A program made the translations under genes and the position numbers. This document shows positions 11,991 to 25,500 of a stretch of 64,000 nucleotides of DNA, in pieces; the first letter of the stretch is position 1; every line of letters starts with the position of its first letter. The DNA is from Sitta carolinensis (taxonomy: Eukaryota; Chordata; Aves; Passeriformes; Sittidae), in the NCBI GenBank assembly GCA_032173965.1, contig CM063292.1:7288001-7352000 (forward strand), in the 5' to 3' direction. The notes under the pieces are model-generated. The model was not told the origin of the DNA. It saw only the letters and a program-made list of their open reading frames with translations, and ran no database searches.

Positions 11991-14900
11991 TTCCTCAGTG
12001 CTATCAGTAATTTTTAAGAAGTATCTCTAATTTCTAGAAAATTGTGTGGCCACAATGCACTAAACATAATCCCTTAGCACAGTGCAATAATTGTAGATAA
12101 AGTCTTTCTGAAAACAACGTGCTAATAAATCTTTTAAAGATTGAAAACCTTCCAAATATGTAACTTACAGTATTACAACCCAGCTGGTCCAAAGCTTTCC
12201 CTTGAAATAGCTTTTAGTCAGTTTGGGGTTGGTTTACATTTCTAGAGAAATGAAATTAATCACAAAAATTGGTTGCTCCTTTGGAAAGTGTCAATACCTT
12301 ATGAAAAAGGAAACCATGTATTTCAGTCAGAGAAGAAACTCTACAGAGATTTGACATGGCAGTAAAGAATATCATGGAAATATTCTTGATTTTCTGACTG
12401 TCTGCCCTGACCTGGACACAGCTGGAGAAGGCAGGGGGTGCAGCATTGAGAGCAATGTTCTTGAAACACTTTTTTAAACTAAATGGGATTGTTTGATTTG
12501 ATGGTTGGTGCTAAAACTTTACATGGAGACTCACAATTCTCTCTAGGATAAACCCCAGATTTATTTATGAACGGCTGTGAAGAGCAACCAGTTTCCTTTG
12601 TGAACCCTTCCAGCTCTGGACCCACTGGCTCAGCTGTGGCTCAGCTGCTGCTCCTGGCTCTTGGGAAACTCCAAGTGCTGCCAGAGGAGAGCAGCTGGAA
12701 GCTGGAATCCTCAGAGGGAGCTAAAAGCCAGCATCTGTGGAAAGGGCTCCTCTTCCAGACACGGATGATGTGAGGGGGATCACAGTTCTCTCTCTTAAAG
12801 AGTTAATTTAATTTGTTTTGTAGGAAACGTGAGAGGCATAGCCTGGGAAGGTAATTCCATACAGCTCAGGAAGCTTTGGGGATGTGATTTATACAAACAT
12901 CTAAATTAAGAGCAGTGAAGGTCATAAGCATTATATTTGCTTTATATATATGTCATATTTGGTCTCAGACTCTGACATGGGACCTTAACCTTGGAGTAAA
13001 TCAAGGTCTGAGTGTGGCTAAAAGCTGGTATAAACTGGAGAAGCCTCAAGGTCTATTTTGTTATTTGGGAATTGCCAAAATTTAGAGGTCCTGTGCTTCC
13101 TGGGAGCCATTTACCCCCAGGGTGCATCTCTGGAGTCCAAGTGGCTGGACAGGAGCTGAAGAGCAGCCTATTACATCTCTATTTTATCTGTCCCACACAC
13201 GGCTAGGTGTATCAGATTATGTTATTTAAAATTATTTGCCTTTGACGATACTGCATTCTGAAAGTGTATTTATAGAAATGTTATTAAAGAAGTGAATCTT
13301 TCACTGCTCAAAGTATTCTGTGATGCTATTTCCCCCTAACAATATCAGAGTGGAGTGTTGGAACAGACAGCTTTATAATAAGAGAGAATGTAATTGATAT
13401 TGCAGACTTGCTTGATAGTGAAAAATGAGACTGTCACCAGCCTCATGGAAAATCATTTTGGTAGAACAACCTTGCAACTGAAAGCAAAGAAATAACCCAA
13501 ACCAGACAACTGGTGTCTATTAAAATTAGCTCACACACTGCTTTCACATTCCATGCTGGTTTAACACTCAGTTCTTGATTAGACCATCTTTGATCTCATT
13601 TGTCATTATCAAATCACTGGACATACTAATGTTTCTCTAAAAGACCAATAGTCTGAAATAATAAATAAACCAGACACTTCTCAGGACAGAATTCAGCCCA
13701 TCTCCCTTGGTTTTAATAATACTTTATTCTGTACCTGCTCCTATTATTCTCTTTTTTGGCATCTCTGCTCACTTGCACTCTGAAGGGTTTTGAATAAATA
13801 TTTTAGTCTGTTTTTATTAATTGATAAAGAATTAATTCAGTGAGAAAAATGTTATAATCACCTTCAAACATGTGAGGGTTACTAAAATCCAGAGGAGAGA
13901 CATTACTTGCAGGAATATATCTTGGCTTCATACCCTGAGTAATGGTATAAATTAAACAAAATTGCATCGAAGGTGAAGAGATACAGCACAAAGTAACCTA
14001 AACCAGGAAATATATTCCAAAATGGCCAAAGCAAGTCCCCTGATATGAATGTTTCTGCAGCATCAAAGTTAATGCTTTAGTCATCTACATCCATTTTAAG
14101 ATGGGCTTGAAAAACAAATGAGGAATAAGTGTGCTCCAGAGGAACTTCTGCATTAGTGGGACCCTTCCATGCACATTTGAAAATGGACCTGAGAAATAGA
14201 TGAAGAATAAATATGCTCTAGAGAATTTCCTGCATTAGCAGACCTAAGTGGTGAACTAAGCCTCTTCCATCCCTAATTTCTGTGATTCCTTGATAGATCT
14301 GTAATTAAGCTGTGGATGCTTAAAGAGCTTTCTGATGAAATAAGATACAACATGACCATTAGTAAACCAGCCTCTCATAGGCTGCGGATTATTTCATAAA
14401 GACAAAAAGAAAATCCAAGTCCTGAAAGAATTTTCCTCTTTCTCTTTGAAGTAAATTCTGAAATTTTTAAGTGATATCCAAGACATCCGTTCAAAGGACG
14501 GAAGACTGGAACCTAGTAAAAATCAGCACCACACAGATTACAATTCCATTTTTTGTCAGCTCTTAAAATCCAGCTTTTCCCCAAAGCAAACAGCAGTAGC
14601 CAGAATTGCAGCCCAAGATCATAGTTTCCTGTGGGCAATGTTTTCAAATATCAGCATCTTTGATTAACACGTTCCTGTGGAGCTGCCTGACCAGATCTTC
14701 TTCCATGGCAGCTGATCTTGTAAAATCATCTGCCCACTTTTTAAATTCCTGTGAGTTAAGGGGAGCTCAGAATTGCTCCCATTCTGAATCCCAAACACAG
14801 CTCCTGAGAGGAAATGAGCCCTGCCTCTGCTGAAACCAGGACAAGCCTCTAGAGGAGATTGTAGCCAGTGAAAAACTCCCACCAAAATCCAAGTAAATAT

Positions 14901-16291
14901 GCATGTATCACATTTTTCTGTATTTCTTTTCCATGCATTCTGTTTGGGCATGGCATTCTGGCTGTGATGGCATCCTGAACTGAGCAAATGTCATCCAACA
15001 TGTCAGGTTCACCCTGATAAACCTACATCTGCATGCTTAATAATTCCTCAATAAGAACTGTTGCTGACATTCAGTGTGCTCCTTGACACGCTGACTGAAA
15101 GCTCATTTAACTTTAAAATGGAGCTAAATACCTAAATATTGACTGAAAAAAAGACAAAGGAGAATCACTGTCTTACTGATTTTTACACCAGCTTCATCTG
15201 ATTTAAAAAGTAAATTTTGTGGGATTTAGTCAGTCATGCAGACAAGTATTATTTGCTGCATAAGGAGCTTTGACAGAATGAAGACATGAACTTTATAAAG
15301 CTGCTAAGCACAGAGTGGCAACTTTTCATTGTGTTTTTATTAACAATGAATGGTTTTGAAGCACTCATGACCTGGAATGGCATTGTAATCCTACTACAGG
15401 CTTTGCTGCAGCATGCACTGAAAAAAGGCAAATAAAGTCCTGTCTGGCTTTCTGTTCAAATGTGTGATGATTCTAACAAGTTTGTGGCTGGCTTGGCAAA
15501 GAATGGGGTGGTAGTGAGACAGAGGGGCTGAGCTGGTTTTATTTAAGTGCATTTGCTGGGGACTTGGTGCCAGCTGAGAATATGAAACACCAAAGCTGGG
15601 CTTGGAGCTTGGATGTCTGGCTCAGAACAGAGCCAGAGCTCTTTTGCTGGCCCCTACAGCCTCAGAGCAGCTCCCTGGGACAGATTTTGAAAGTGTTTTT
15701 AAGAGACACCAGCTGGAAGATATGTTGGCCACACAAAATCCACCTCTTTTCTACACGAGTGGTTTTATAGAACACAGCTTCTCTTATCCCAAGGATCCTC
15801 AAACCACTCTAAAGGGAAAGTGGAAGGAGGAGAGGGAACTCAACACCTGTTTATTGAAGATGTTCCACTCTGTGAAAAAGCACATCAAGAAATAAAACAG
15901 AAGAGGGGGGAAAAAGGCAGGGAATGCCTTTTGGCTCAACAGGTTGGATTCTAACCACTAAACCCCCCATTTTCCTGGATACTCTCACAAAACCAATGCT
16001 CTGTACTTTGTGCTGAACGCCTGTTGAATAACATCTTGAAAATACTGCTATTCCCAAGACAGAAAAGTTGATTTTTGAATGCTTTTGCTGTTTAATAATC
16101 TCTATTCAAATTATATGTTTGGTTCCTCCTCTGAGAAATTTTTCATTCCAGTCAGATTAAGATAAACTAGGCTACAGGGAGTTATGGTCATGGGAGAAGG
16201 CAATGCTTTGTCTACTTAGTGAAGACTGTAGAATGTTTCTCTCTTTCCAAGCCTCCTTATGGCAGGATGTAAAATTGAAAATTAACGACAA

Positions 16292-16325
16292 ACCACTCAT
16301 TTGGAATGAGTGGTCCTCCAGGACC
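16292..16325. repeat. Two overlapping hairpins
   Basis: ACCACTCATT (16292-16301) and AATGAGTGGT (16305-16314) pair perfectly around TGG. GGTCCT (16312-16317) and AGGACC (16320-16325) pair around CC and share three bases with the first hairpin. The two stems are therefore mutually exclusive. No gene lies alongside. Confidence 0.8.
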
Positions 16326-16901
16326 ATATAAATATATAAATGTATAATTTATAAATTATATTATAGCACAGGGATATTTTGGTTTGTTTTCTGCAGTTGT
16401 GAAAAAATGCTGTTTACCTGATGGTTATTAAAATATACCCTGCATTGAACTGATGAATTATAGAATTTTTCTCAGATTTAATCACCCCCGATGAGGACAC
16501 TCAATTGGCTTCTATTCACAAAATCAATAGCTTATGGCATCCAACACATTTGGAGCTGATGTTTTGCTACTCAGTCTTTGTACCATCAAAGACTGGAACT
16601 CTTTTATTAGTATTTTTAGCCCTCCCAATTATTTACATAAAAAGCCATTATTTTGGTCTGCAGATACTCCTCAAGTACTCAGAGTCTTGTTGCAGTTGAA
16701 AAAAAGCCTGCTTAGCAACTCTTAAAACATTTGTTTTCTTCACTTTCTCAACTATTCCTTTTAATTTTGTACTTTAAGTGTTTAATTATCTGTGGTAGAA
16801 TTACCACTTCTGTCACAACTTTCACATACTGACAACTCACATATCTTGGATACTGCCTGAATATATTCCTTGCTTTTACATATGTATATATTTTTAAGGT
16901 G

Positions 16902-16924
16902 TTTTTTTTTTTTTTTTTTTTTTT
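16902..16924. repeat. Poly-T tract, 23 bases
   Basis: Uninterrupted T run. On the minus strand it is a poly-A, possibly a retroposon tail, but no source body can be recognised next to it. Confidence 0.95.
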
Positions 16925-18119
16925 GAATTTAAAAGAAAAAAAAAACATTCTTTTTAAATGACTCACTTTCATTTTAACATTCAAATAAATAAATGTTGCT
17001 CCCACTAAGGCAATTCTGACAAGATCTAGGCAGTTTGGAATTCCCCTGCAATATAACAATGTTTCAGGTAGATTAAACCTTGACAAAAAGTTAAATTATA
17101 TTCTCTATGCTCAATTTTCTTTGGGGAACAAAAACTCACTGAAGAGTAAAAGTCTAATTAATTATGTAATATGCTAATATTTTTTAAATTAAGAACACCT
17201 GTGATTTAACTCTAACATGTCATGAATGTGTTTGCAATTGACTATGACAAGAAGATTAAGAGCTAAAAAAAGCTTCCAAAAATTCATGCAATAGGGATGG
17301 ACAGAAAATCCCCAGCCTGACTCAGGCCAAAGGCACATCTCTTACACCACTGAGGGGTAGCAAACACGTTCCTATGGCTGTTTTCCCAGATACAAGCTCC
17401 CACCTTCTGCACAAATACTCTTTAAAGGCATTCCGAGGCAAAAATTGCATCATGATCATGATATCAATGGCAATATTTAAACACATTATTACATGCCACC
17501 TGTACATCTATTCTTTGAACCTCTCTAAGTTTTTGCACCTGCTGGCACAGCTTGAATTCTGCATTGGAGAAAAAGGCATTATTTCCCTCTTTAAACCTCT
17601 TGCCTTATCAGTTTTTCTGTTGTAAGATCTGGTCTTTACTTGCCTTCTATTTTTGCAGTTTGTGATCTTTTCCATGGCTGAGAGCCCTGGTTCACTCAGC
17701 CTCCCTCACCAGAGTAGCTGTTTCAAGGGTTCCAACACTATTAATCATTCCTAGGTCTATTTTATGCTTTTCTGAGATATGAACTTTGCATGTAATGAGG
17801 AAGATGTGAACACAGCCCATGTACAGTGGTGCAATGCTGCTCACTTCCAGGTACCAGTTCCTTTATTCATTATTCCACCAGCCTACCTGGCTTTCCATGG
17901 CTCCTCCATGCAGAGCTGCTGTCTAATAAATCTGTCACATACCATTCTTAAACTGGCATCAAGTGCCCTCCTTGAACACACACCTCTTATGGAGGTGAAA
18001 TCTTTACTTATTCTCTGGGAAATCACTCTGGGATGTGAACTTCCTCTTGGTTTAGCCTTTTATTAAGGTGAGATCTGGTCCATAACTGTGAAAGACAAGG
18101 GAGGAGCTGGCAGTGGCCG

Positions 18120-18368
18120 AGGGCAGGGCTGGGGGGGATCCTGGGCAGGAATTGTTCCCTGGCAGGGTGGGCAGCCCTGGCACAGGGTGCCCAGAGCAGC
18201 TGGGGCTGCCCCTGGATCCCTGGCAGTGCCCAAGGCCAGGCTGGACACTGGGGCTGGGAGCCCCTGGCACAGGGCAGGGGCCCTGACAGGGATGGAGTGG
18301 AACAAAATGAGCTTTAAGGTCCCTTTCAACTCAAATCATTCTGGGATTCCGTGATTCTCTCTGTGATT
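18120..18368 (+). mobile_element. CR1 LINE, 3' end with octamer tail
   Basis: This is a clear avian CR1 3' end. It contains the CCCTGG..CACAGGGTGCCCAGAGCAGCTG, GCCCAAGGCCAGGCTGGAC and CTTTAAGGTCCCTTTCAAC blocks. It ends in three degenerate 8-mers, ATTCTGGG, ATTCCGTG and ATTCTCTC (18338-18361), which is the CR1 terminal octamer repeat. The body shows GC-rich insertions relative to the usual form. The 5' end is truncated as normal, and my start is approximate. CR1 spreads by target-primed reverse transcription; this copy has no reverse transcriptase and cannot move by itself. Confidence 0.85.
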
Positions 18369-19919
18369 TTCCTTCAAGCTCCATCCCTGTTGCCTTGCTC
18401 CTCAATGGCAGAGTGAAATGTCGTGTGCTTTCACTCAAAACCTACCTGGAGTCAGGAACCCAATGTGAACAGAGGCTGTGAGGCATTTCTGTGCCCATGG
18501 AAGGGCTTGGAACAATCTGTGCTGTGCATAAACACGACGAGGCAAAAATAAAACAATCTTTTCTGTTCCTCATACAGATTCTGAGATGCAGATCCGAGTC
18601 GGGATGTGTAAACCACCCTGCAGCTGTGCATTACTGGCTCTGTCTGGAATGCGGTATCACAGGTTTCCATCTCACAGCAAGACATCCAGAATAAAAGTTT
18701 CATCCATAATGGCATGTGATAAAATAGTCCCTTCTGCTCGCCCACAGAAATGCATTAGGCATTTCCAGAAGATGAAGACTTTTCCTAGGATCTTATCTGG
18801 TAACTTTTGTTTGAGAGGGAATATATTGCTGTGTATCAAATTGAACTCTCACATTTGCCAGAGATACATAAAAAATAGAAACATAGGGCATTCTGTACCA
18901 TCTGAAATGAATGTGCTGCAAGGGTAGCAAGAGAAAGCCCATAATAAGCTGAAACTCTATTTTTCAATATACTTGTGTCATATCATATAATATTTAACCA
19001 GAATCTCAAGAGTGAAGGAGGCTTTAATGCGGACTCATAAATCAGTTTCTTGCACCTCATAAGGAAGCCTTGTAAAAATTGAATTGAGCCACACAGTGGA
19101 TGGTAACACATTACACAGTAAAAAAAAAAAAAAAAATCGGTTTTGCCTTTTGTTTCCAGTGGTGACATTTTGAGAAGGTTCACAATTTCATATCTGATAG
19201 GACAGAGAGGATAAAAATCTGCAATTGTGTCCCACATCTCTCAATGGCACAAACTATAAAAGATGGCAATATAGAGTCTTATCTGCATTGCTGATACTCC
19301 AACATGGAAAATCAGGCTCTCAGACACACTAAAGCTGAATTCTAAAGTACAGCTGTGGATAGGGTGCATTCGCTGTGTCTTTATATACTGGGAACTGCTC
19401 ATGCCAAGTATGGTTTGGTATTTTGTAAATTTAAAGGAGTTAAAAATATGTTTCAGCAGTTTTAAGAGAAATGATATTGTGATAACAGCACTACCCACAC
19501 TGTGTTGTTTTTCGCAAATGCTTAGAGACAAAGCTGACATGACCATACCCACTGGAGAGAAAAGGAAGCCCTGAGACAAACACATCCATCCCCAAACACA
19601 TCCAGGAGAAAACTCCCACCCTGCCAGCCCCCAGAGCCAGGCACAGGTGTCAGAGCTGGTGCAGGGACAATGGACCCAATCCCACAAAGTGCTGGCTGAC
19701 TCTGAAGGGAACTGAGCCATGCTTTCATCCTCTTCTCACAGAATTAAGTATAATCTCCATTAAGTAGAGCCCCAATTAAAAAGGTTTTTTTAAAGAATGC
19801 CAAAAATTAAAAAAAGGAAAAGAATCCATATGCTACGTAAAGAGAAAGGGTACTGCTATATATTTTAAACATTGGTATTTATGAGAAGCATGTTCCTATA
19901 AAAGTAATTTTACAATGCT

Positions 19920-20003
19920 TGGTTTTCTGTACTGGTTTTCTTTTTGTTTGTCTGTTTGGGGTTTTTTTGGTTTTGTTTTTTTGGGGTTTTTTTTGTGTTA
20001 TTT
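19920..20003 (+). repeat. G/T-rich low-complexity stretch
   Basis: About 80 bases with almost no A or C on the plus strand, built of GTTTG, GGGGTTTTTTT and TTTGTTT blocks. It is probably a degenerate (TTTG)n or (TTTGG)n tract like the cleaner one at 52493. Confidence 0.75.
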
Positions 20004-20747
20004 TAACTTGTATCTGTTGAGAATATCCAGCTTGTGCATCAGGGTTCAGGCCCCTCTCTCGCTTCATCTGTCTCCCAAAGGAGCCCTACATACAAAAGAG
20101 CTCCAAGATACCAGCAGTAAATCACAGTTCCACAGGCACTCCTGCAGCCAGCACCTTGAGATTCTTCTTTATATGAAGAAGACACTGCTATAAATTCTGC
20201 TGCAAGAAAAGACATGGAGATGGAGAGAAATGCAATGAAAAACTCATTTTGAACTACTGGAGAGCTAAACTTTAATGTAATACAGATCAAAAACTAACTG
20301 CAGGAGCCTGCTTTTGATTTATTGAGCATTATGACTTGTTGCACAGCAAGCAATTAAGAATGATAACTGAAATTAGTTCAATGTAATAATATTTACAATG
20401 AAGATTTGGGATATTTTCCTGTAGTTCTTAAAAGTGGGCATCTTTCTCACACCATGGAGTTAAAACCATCATACAGCCAATTTCTTTAACAGTGCAATTT
20501 ACAAACATATCTTTTCTTAAAGCTAATACTAAAAATAGTTCAGGAGGATGACATCCCTCTTAAAAAAAAAATCAAACAACCAAAAGAGAAGAAATGTTTC
20601 TACAATTTTGAAAGCTAGATAAACTCTGCTTCTTTCTTCAGAAAAGTTTGGAAATAAGGAGAAAACTGTCTGAAAAACAAGTGCATCCACTGTGAACCTA
20701 GAAGGGAAGCTTTCTGAAAATTTAAGAATTAATGAAACAACTTCCAC

Positions 20748-20748
<1 letters not shown>

Positions 20749-20782
<34 letters not shown>
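20749..20782. repeat. Poly-A tract, 34 bases
   Basis: Uninterrupted A run after CTTCCACC. A run this long and pure suggests a young tract, but no processed pseudogene or SINE body is recognisable upstream. Confidence 0.95.
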
Positions 20783-20786
<4 letters not shown>

Positions 20787-21733
20787 TATAAGATGGAATG
20801 CACCAAAAAACTCGGAACTCCTTGAAGTTTCCTCAGGGTAAAATGGAGCTCATGTAGCAAAGAAATCCTATTTGAAATAGCAGTACCCACGTGATGTCCA
20901 ATAGCTAATGTATGGCAAAGCCTTTTCCAGGCAGAAAGATGGGACCAGAGCTCCAGGATCATTTCATCAAGAGCTGACTAACAGCTCCTTCCGCACAGGA
21001 TAACAAACATGTCTTAGGCAGGGACCTCCTTGGTACCAAAATTAAAGCTCGTTAAGGTCAATGGAGTAGTTTCAGAGCAATTCAGCATTTCATAGCAGCT
21101 ACCAGAGTGTGCTCTGGGAAGTCACAAATTTAAAACCTAATGGGACAAGATTCTAATTTACCAAAGTTGTCATTCCTAACTACTATACCTGGAGCTATTT
21201 TTTACTTCATTAGTTTTTCCCTAATTTATGAGTAATCTAATATATCAGAATATTCTGGTTGAGGTTTTTTGCAGGCTCTATAGAAAATCCTGGTCTGCCT
21301 CTTCATGCCCAAGCATTTACTTTGACTGGCTTATTCAGTATTATCCACATCTAAACTCTCTCAGAATGAAGTGATTTGCTGCCCTGAATGTTAATGTTGT
21401 ATATTCTTGAAGCAGAAAATCTGCATTTAGTTGAGCAGTATCAATATGTAGGTACTGGAGCAGAAGGTAGAAGCAGCATGTGCACCCATGGAGAATAGAG
21501 AGCTTTTGCAAACAGTGTCACAGTTTTTTGAAAAATACATCTGTTTTGCTCAATTGACACTCCATGATACTGCAATTATGAGCCATATGTGAGTGCAGTA
21601 ATTTGGGAAGATAAATTAACATTTTAAAATCGAGACTTGGTGATGTTTATATCATTGCGCAGCGGCTTCCATAAAGCTGAAAGGGGGTTCCCTCACCTTT
21701 AGGACAGGATCTGTCCCAACTAGTGTTGGATGC

Positions 21734-22578
21734 TGTCTTGGTTTGAAGGACAGGTGTGTGCTGATGAAGGCAGGAGCCTCCCTTGGAATGGAGAATGCAA
21801 ACCCCTCCCTCCAAATTATTGTAATTCTGAATTTCAGGGGCTCTCAGGCACAGCTATGGGGATAGCAATAGCAGTTCTTTATGAGGAGAACTCCAGTAAG
21901 AGTGCAGCAATAGCAGCAGCAAGGCCAGTGGCAGAGTCCGAATCCCCCCTGCCCCTGTGGGTCAGGGTGTTGGCAGCAGAGCCATTCCAGGGGCTGCAGC
22001 CTCCTGCAGGGGCAGCTGTGGCTCTGCTGGAGCAGGGATCCTGCACAAGGGGCACATTGCCTGGGCAGGGCCAGTGGAGCTGTGGCTGGGCCTGCTCTCC
22101 CTCTGGGAATGCAGTGGCAAGGCTGAGTGCAGTGTGGCCAGGGGCAGAGGGGCTGCAGGCAGGAATGCTTGGCTCCTGGCCTGGCTGCAGCCTCTGCCAG
22201 GGGCTGGGCTCAGTTTATCAGCCCTGCAGGGACACTCAGTGGCCCAGGAGCAGAGAGAGCTCCTGCAGGGAGGATGGGTGCTGGCAGAGAGAAAGAAAAC
22301 TGCCCCAGCTGCTTTGGCACAGCTGCCCCTGAGCAGAGGATGAGCACAGCCCCAGCCCAGCCCCAGTTTGAGCAGCTGCTGACACAATCCATGCTGCTGG
22401 GCACAGCTGGCACTGCAGCACAGGACAGGGGCAGGAAGGACGTGTCCAGGAGATCAAATCCCCCCAGAGGGTCTGGCAATACAGAGCCTGAGTCCGTGGC
22501 ATGGCCTCTGCTGCTGGTGGAGCTGTGGACCAGGCACTCACAGGATTTTTTAGGCTTTAAGGCACAGTCTTGGCCCCA
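21734..22578 (+). mobile_element. ERVL-like LTR, GC-rich, probably solo (3' edge uncertain)
   Basis: The element opens with TGTCTTGGTTTGAAGGACAG, then AGGCAGGAGCCTCCCTTGGA and CTCTCAGGCA, the 5' sequence I associate with a common songbird ERVL-type LTR. Further blocks (GGGTCAGGGTGTTGGCAGCA, GAGCAGCTGCTGACAC) match the same LTR from memory. The interior is CTG/CAG- and G-rich. It contains a 200-codon open frame (21730-22332) with no retroviral motif, a by-product of composition. Retroviral protein domains are absent. The 3' end is set near a CA at 22578. GGATGC before the element and GGATGT at 22580 could be a decayed duplication but do not sit exactly at TG/CA ends. Confidence 0.65.
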
Positions 22579-25500
22579 GGGATGTTAATGTCAAGATTAT
22601 CCAATTTGTTCCCCTTAGGGCACCCACAGTGAACCCATGTTGGACCTGACAAGTATTAAACATTTCAAGTAAATGGCATTACATTAGGTGGATATTAGTC
22701 ATTTCATAATTATTAAATCTGGGATTGGTAACTAGGGAGTTCTGGCTTCTCTAATGTAGTGGTGGAGTAATCCAAAAGTAGACTGCCATCAAAATTGTAA
22801 TTTGAAAGTAAAAAGGAAGGAAGGCAGGAAGGCAGGAAGGCAGAAAGGCAGGAAGGCAGGCAGGAAGGAAGGAAGGAAGGAAGGAAATTAATTATATGTT
22901 GTAGGCAAAAAATTACCTCAAATTTGAAATACTAACATTTGGCAGATAATTGGGAGTATGTGCACACGTGGACAGATATTCTAAATTAAACTTCTGAACT
23001 TTCAAGAAGTCTTCTTGCTAACTGCATCCAACATGGACTGCCTGAAAATTTTAAAAACAATTAGACTAAACAAAAATGACACGTCCCAAATCTTCCAGTG
23101 ACATGACACAGAACTGTCAAAAAGGAGGCTGAGCACACATTGTGCTTCTGCCCAGGAACTGTGGAAGTTGGGAAGATCAGGTTCTGGAAAGAAAAGTTTA
23201 TGCAGAAAGAAGATTTGTAAGAGAAGTGGTCTTGGAAATAAGTCCAAGATCTCAGCTGGGGAAGGTCTTGGAGATCAGGGATGGGTGTGAGAGAAATGCC
23301 AGGGGTGGCAAGGGACCCTGGCCTTAAAACCTGAGACAGCTCCAGCCCTGGGGAGCTGCACAGCTCAGGGGGACAGAACTTTCTGCCCAGCCTGCCTGGC
23401 CTGAAATGATCACCTGGCTTTTATTAGGCTATCCTTAAAGGATGCAATTGGTTTGAAGTGGGAGATGCAGAAAAGTAGAGTCCTTTCTAATTGCCTTTCA
23501 AATTAGTGCCTAAATTTATGTCTGCACGTATCACAGGTGGAAAAGCTCTGCCTGTGTGTCTCAGCATAGGCAGAAAGGTTCCCTACAATCCATAAAAGAT
23601 GAAATATTTGAGTAGAAGCAGGTACTTCATTATCCATCCTCTGTTGCAGTTTTATGACTCAGTATTTGCTTCAGATTTTGGAGTTGGAGCCATGGTAACA
23701 ACATGTCCATTTCCAGAGAAATGGAAAACAGAGCATTTATCATGAGTAGGGGATTTAAATGCAAATTTTTTGAGAAATTCAAGAAAAGTTAAGAAATGGT
23801 TCCTTTTCAGCCATGAAATGTGATGTGTTAGAGCACTGTGTATTTTATTTTTACTAGGTAACTGTATTCTACCTTCAGTTTGATCTATAGGATTGAAGGG
23901 GGGATCTTTGTCTCTATGAAGGACAACTAGAACAGGTCAGAGAGAAATTGGACCTCATTCAGCATCACTGTTGCACTGTGGAAAAGCTTTAAGGATTCAG
24001 CTAAGAAAGTTTTGTCTGTTACTTTCCAAATAAGCCTCTTTTTGAACTCTAAATAAAGAATAAATCAGATATTCCAATCCTGTTGCCATACACAGAAAGA
24101 GAAATAATATACTCTGCAATATAGGTCATCAGCACAGATATTTTTATCCTAAGTTGCATTGTGTTTTAAATTCTTGGAAGGGGGAGTTGTGTGTGGATCT
24201 TTTTTCACAATAATGAGATGGTATAATAAGTCTGCATTATAGGGCAGGCAGGTAGAACATTTAAATTATCATAAATAAATGGAGAGAATAAAACCATCAT
24301 TAGAGGAAAATGAGAATGAACCTAGAGTTTCTCATCAGTCATTTATTCAGCTGTCATTTATTTTCAAAGAATTGATTGGAACTAATGCCCAAATATGGGA
24401 GCCATGCAAGTAGTGGCATCATGGGTTAAATCTCTTTGCTCAAACTTTGCTAAAAAGATAGAAAACATCTTAACCTGGGGCTATATTTTCTGCCTTTTCC
24501 AACACATCTTTTTCCCAACAGGCAGCCATCTTCCTGTGTTTCTGGAATTCTTTCCCACTGTAGCTTTCTGCCAGCTGTAAAGGCAGCAAGTCCTTGATTC
24601 TGGATGTGACCAGGAGTCTGCTTGTGTTGTGTCCATTCCCTCAGTGAAGCCCCATCCTCAGGAGCTGCATCAATAGCAGAATTTAAACTGAAAGCGTTGA
24701 CAGATGAGATTTCCCCAGGGTTAGGAATCCACAGCTGTGGCTCCAGTGCCTAACCTGGATGAAGCTCAAAGCCAGAGTGGTGGCTTTCCCTTACAGCCAC
24801 GAATTTTCCAGTATGTAATTACAATTTACTGCCCAGCCATCCCGCTGTGCATCCCTCCAGTGCTGTCCCAGCCTCCTGGAGCAGCCTTGGGGCTGCGCCC
24901 ATCCCTGGGGCAGCAGAGCCTTTCCCTGAGATCCAGCCTGAGCCTGCCCTGCCCAGCTCCAGCTGCTCCCTGGGTGCTGCCCCTGCCAGAGCAGAGCTGG
25001 GAGCTGCCCCTCTGGAAGGAGCTCTGCTCTGCTCAGGGCTCTCCCCTCGGTCTCCTCTGCTAAAAACTCGTTTAGAGGGAGGATAATCCAACTTCTCCTT
25101 TGCAATTTGTTTGTAGAAGCCACGGGGAAAACAAAGTGGGGAAATGATGCCTCTAAACCAGACGTGGGCTAGCTGGGACAGTTCCTAGCTGACAATAGGC
25201 TTTTGTCTATGTAATAAAGCAACAGTCCAGCAAATGCACCAGAACACCAACACCAGAGTCTGAAAAATGATTCTTTATCCCATTTGCTGTCTTTCTTGTC
25301 TTATTGGCCAGCACACACCTGCCTGCCAGGTGTCTATTCACAGCACAACAAGAGATTTTTCTCTCTGCTACTCCCCAGTCAAAGGAATTCTTTCATGAAA
25401 TAATAACCTAATAGCTGTTTTACCTTCTGCACACCTTCCTTAACCCTTCGAGGCACAAATGGGAACTGCCTTCCAACTGGATATTTGATTTTGGATGGAC

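Larger units (their letters stand above)
6558..18119. other. AT-rich intergenic or intronic DNA, no gene seen
   Basis: No exon, RNA gene or full-length mobile element was recognised over 11.5 kb. The only structured items are two perfect inverted repeats (10325-10354 and 10468-10503), a possible old interspersed repeat at about 11930-11990, a hairpin pair at 16292-16325 and a run of 23 T at 16902-16924. Open frames, including 9063-9389 (108 codons) and 14664-14987 minus (107 codons), have no domain or motif I recognise and occur on both strands at chance density. Confidence 0.6.
18369..21733. other. Intergenic or intronic DNA, no gene seen
   Basis: AT-rich unique-looking sequence. It holds a G/T-rich low-complexity stretch (19920-20003) and a 34-base poly-A (20749-20782). 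The minus-strand open frame at 19241-19720 (159 codons) is unrecognised. It has no signal peptide or domain I can name, and I treat it as chance. Confidence 0.6.

Noticed and set aside
19241..19720. 159-codon minus-strand frame
   Set aside because: No recognisable domain, a second frame overlaps it, and no exon borders or conserved pattern are visible.
21730..22588. 200- and 153-codon frames as possible retroviral genes
   Set aside because: They sit inside an LTR and show no gag, protease, reverse transcriptase, integrase or envelope motif. GC-rich composition lowers stop frequency.
25125..25270. Possible LTR 3' end around AATAAAGCAACAGTCC
   Set aside because: No convincing TG start, CA end or flanking duplication was found.
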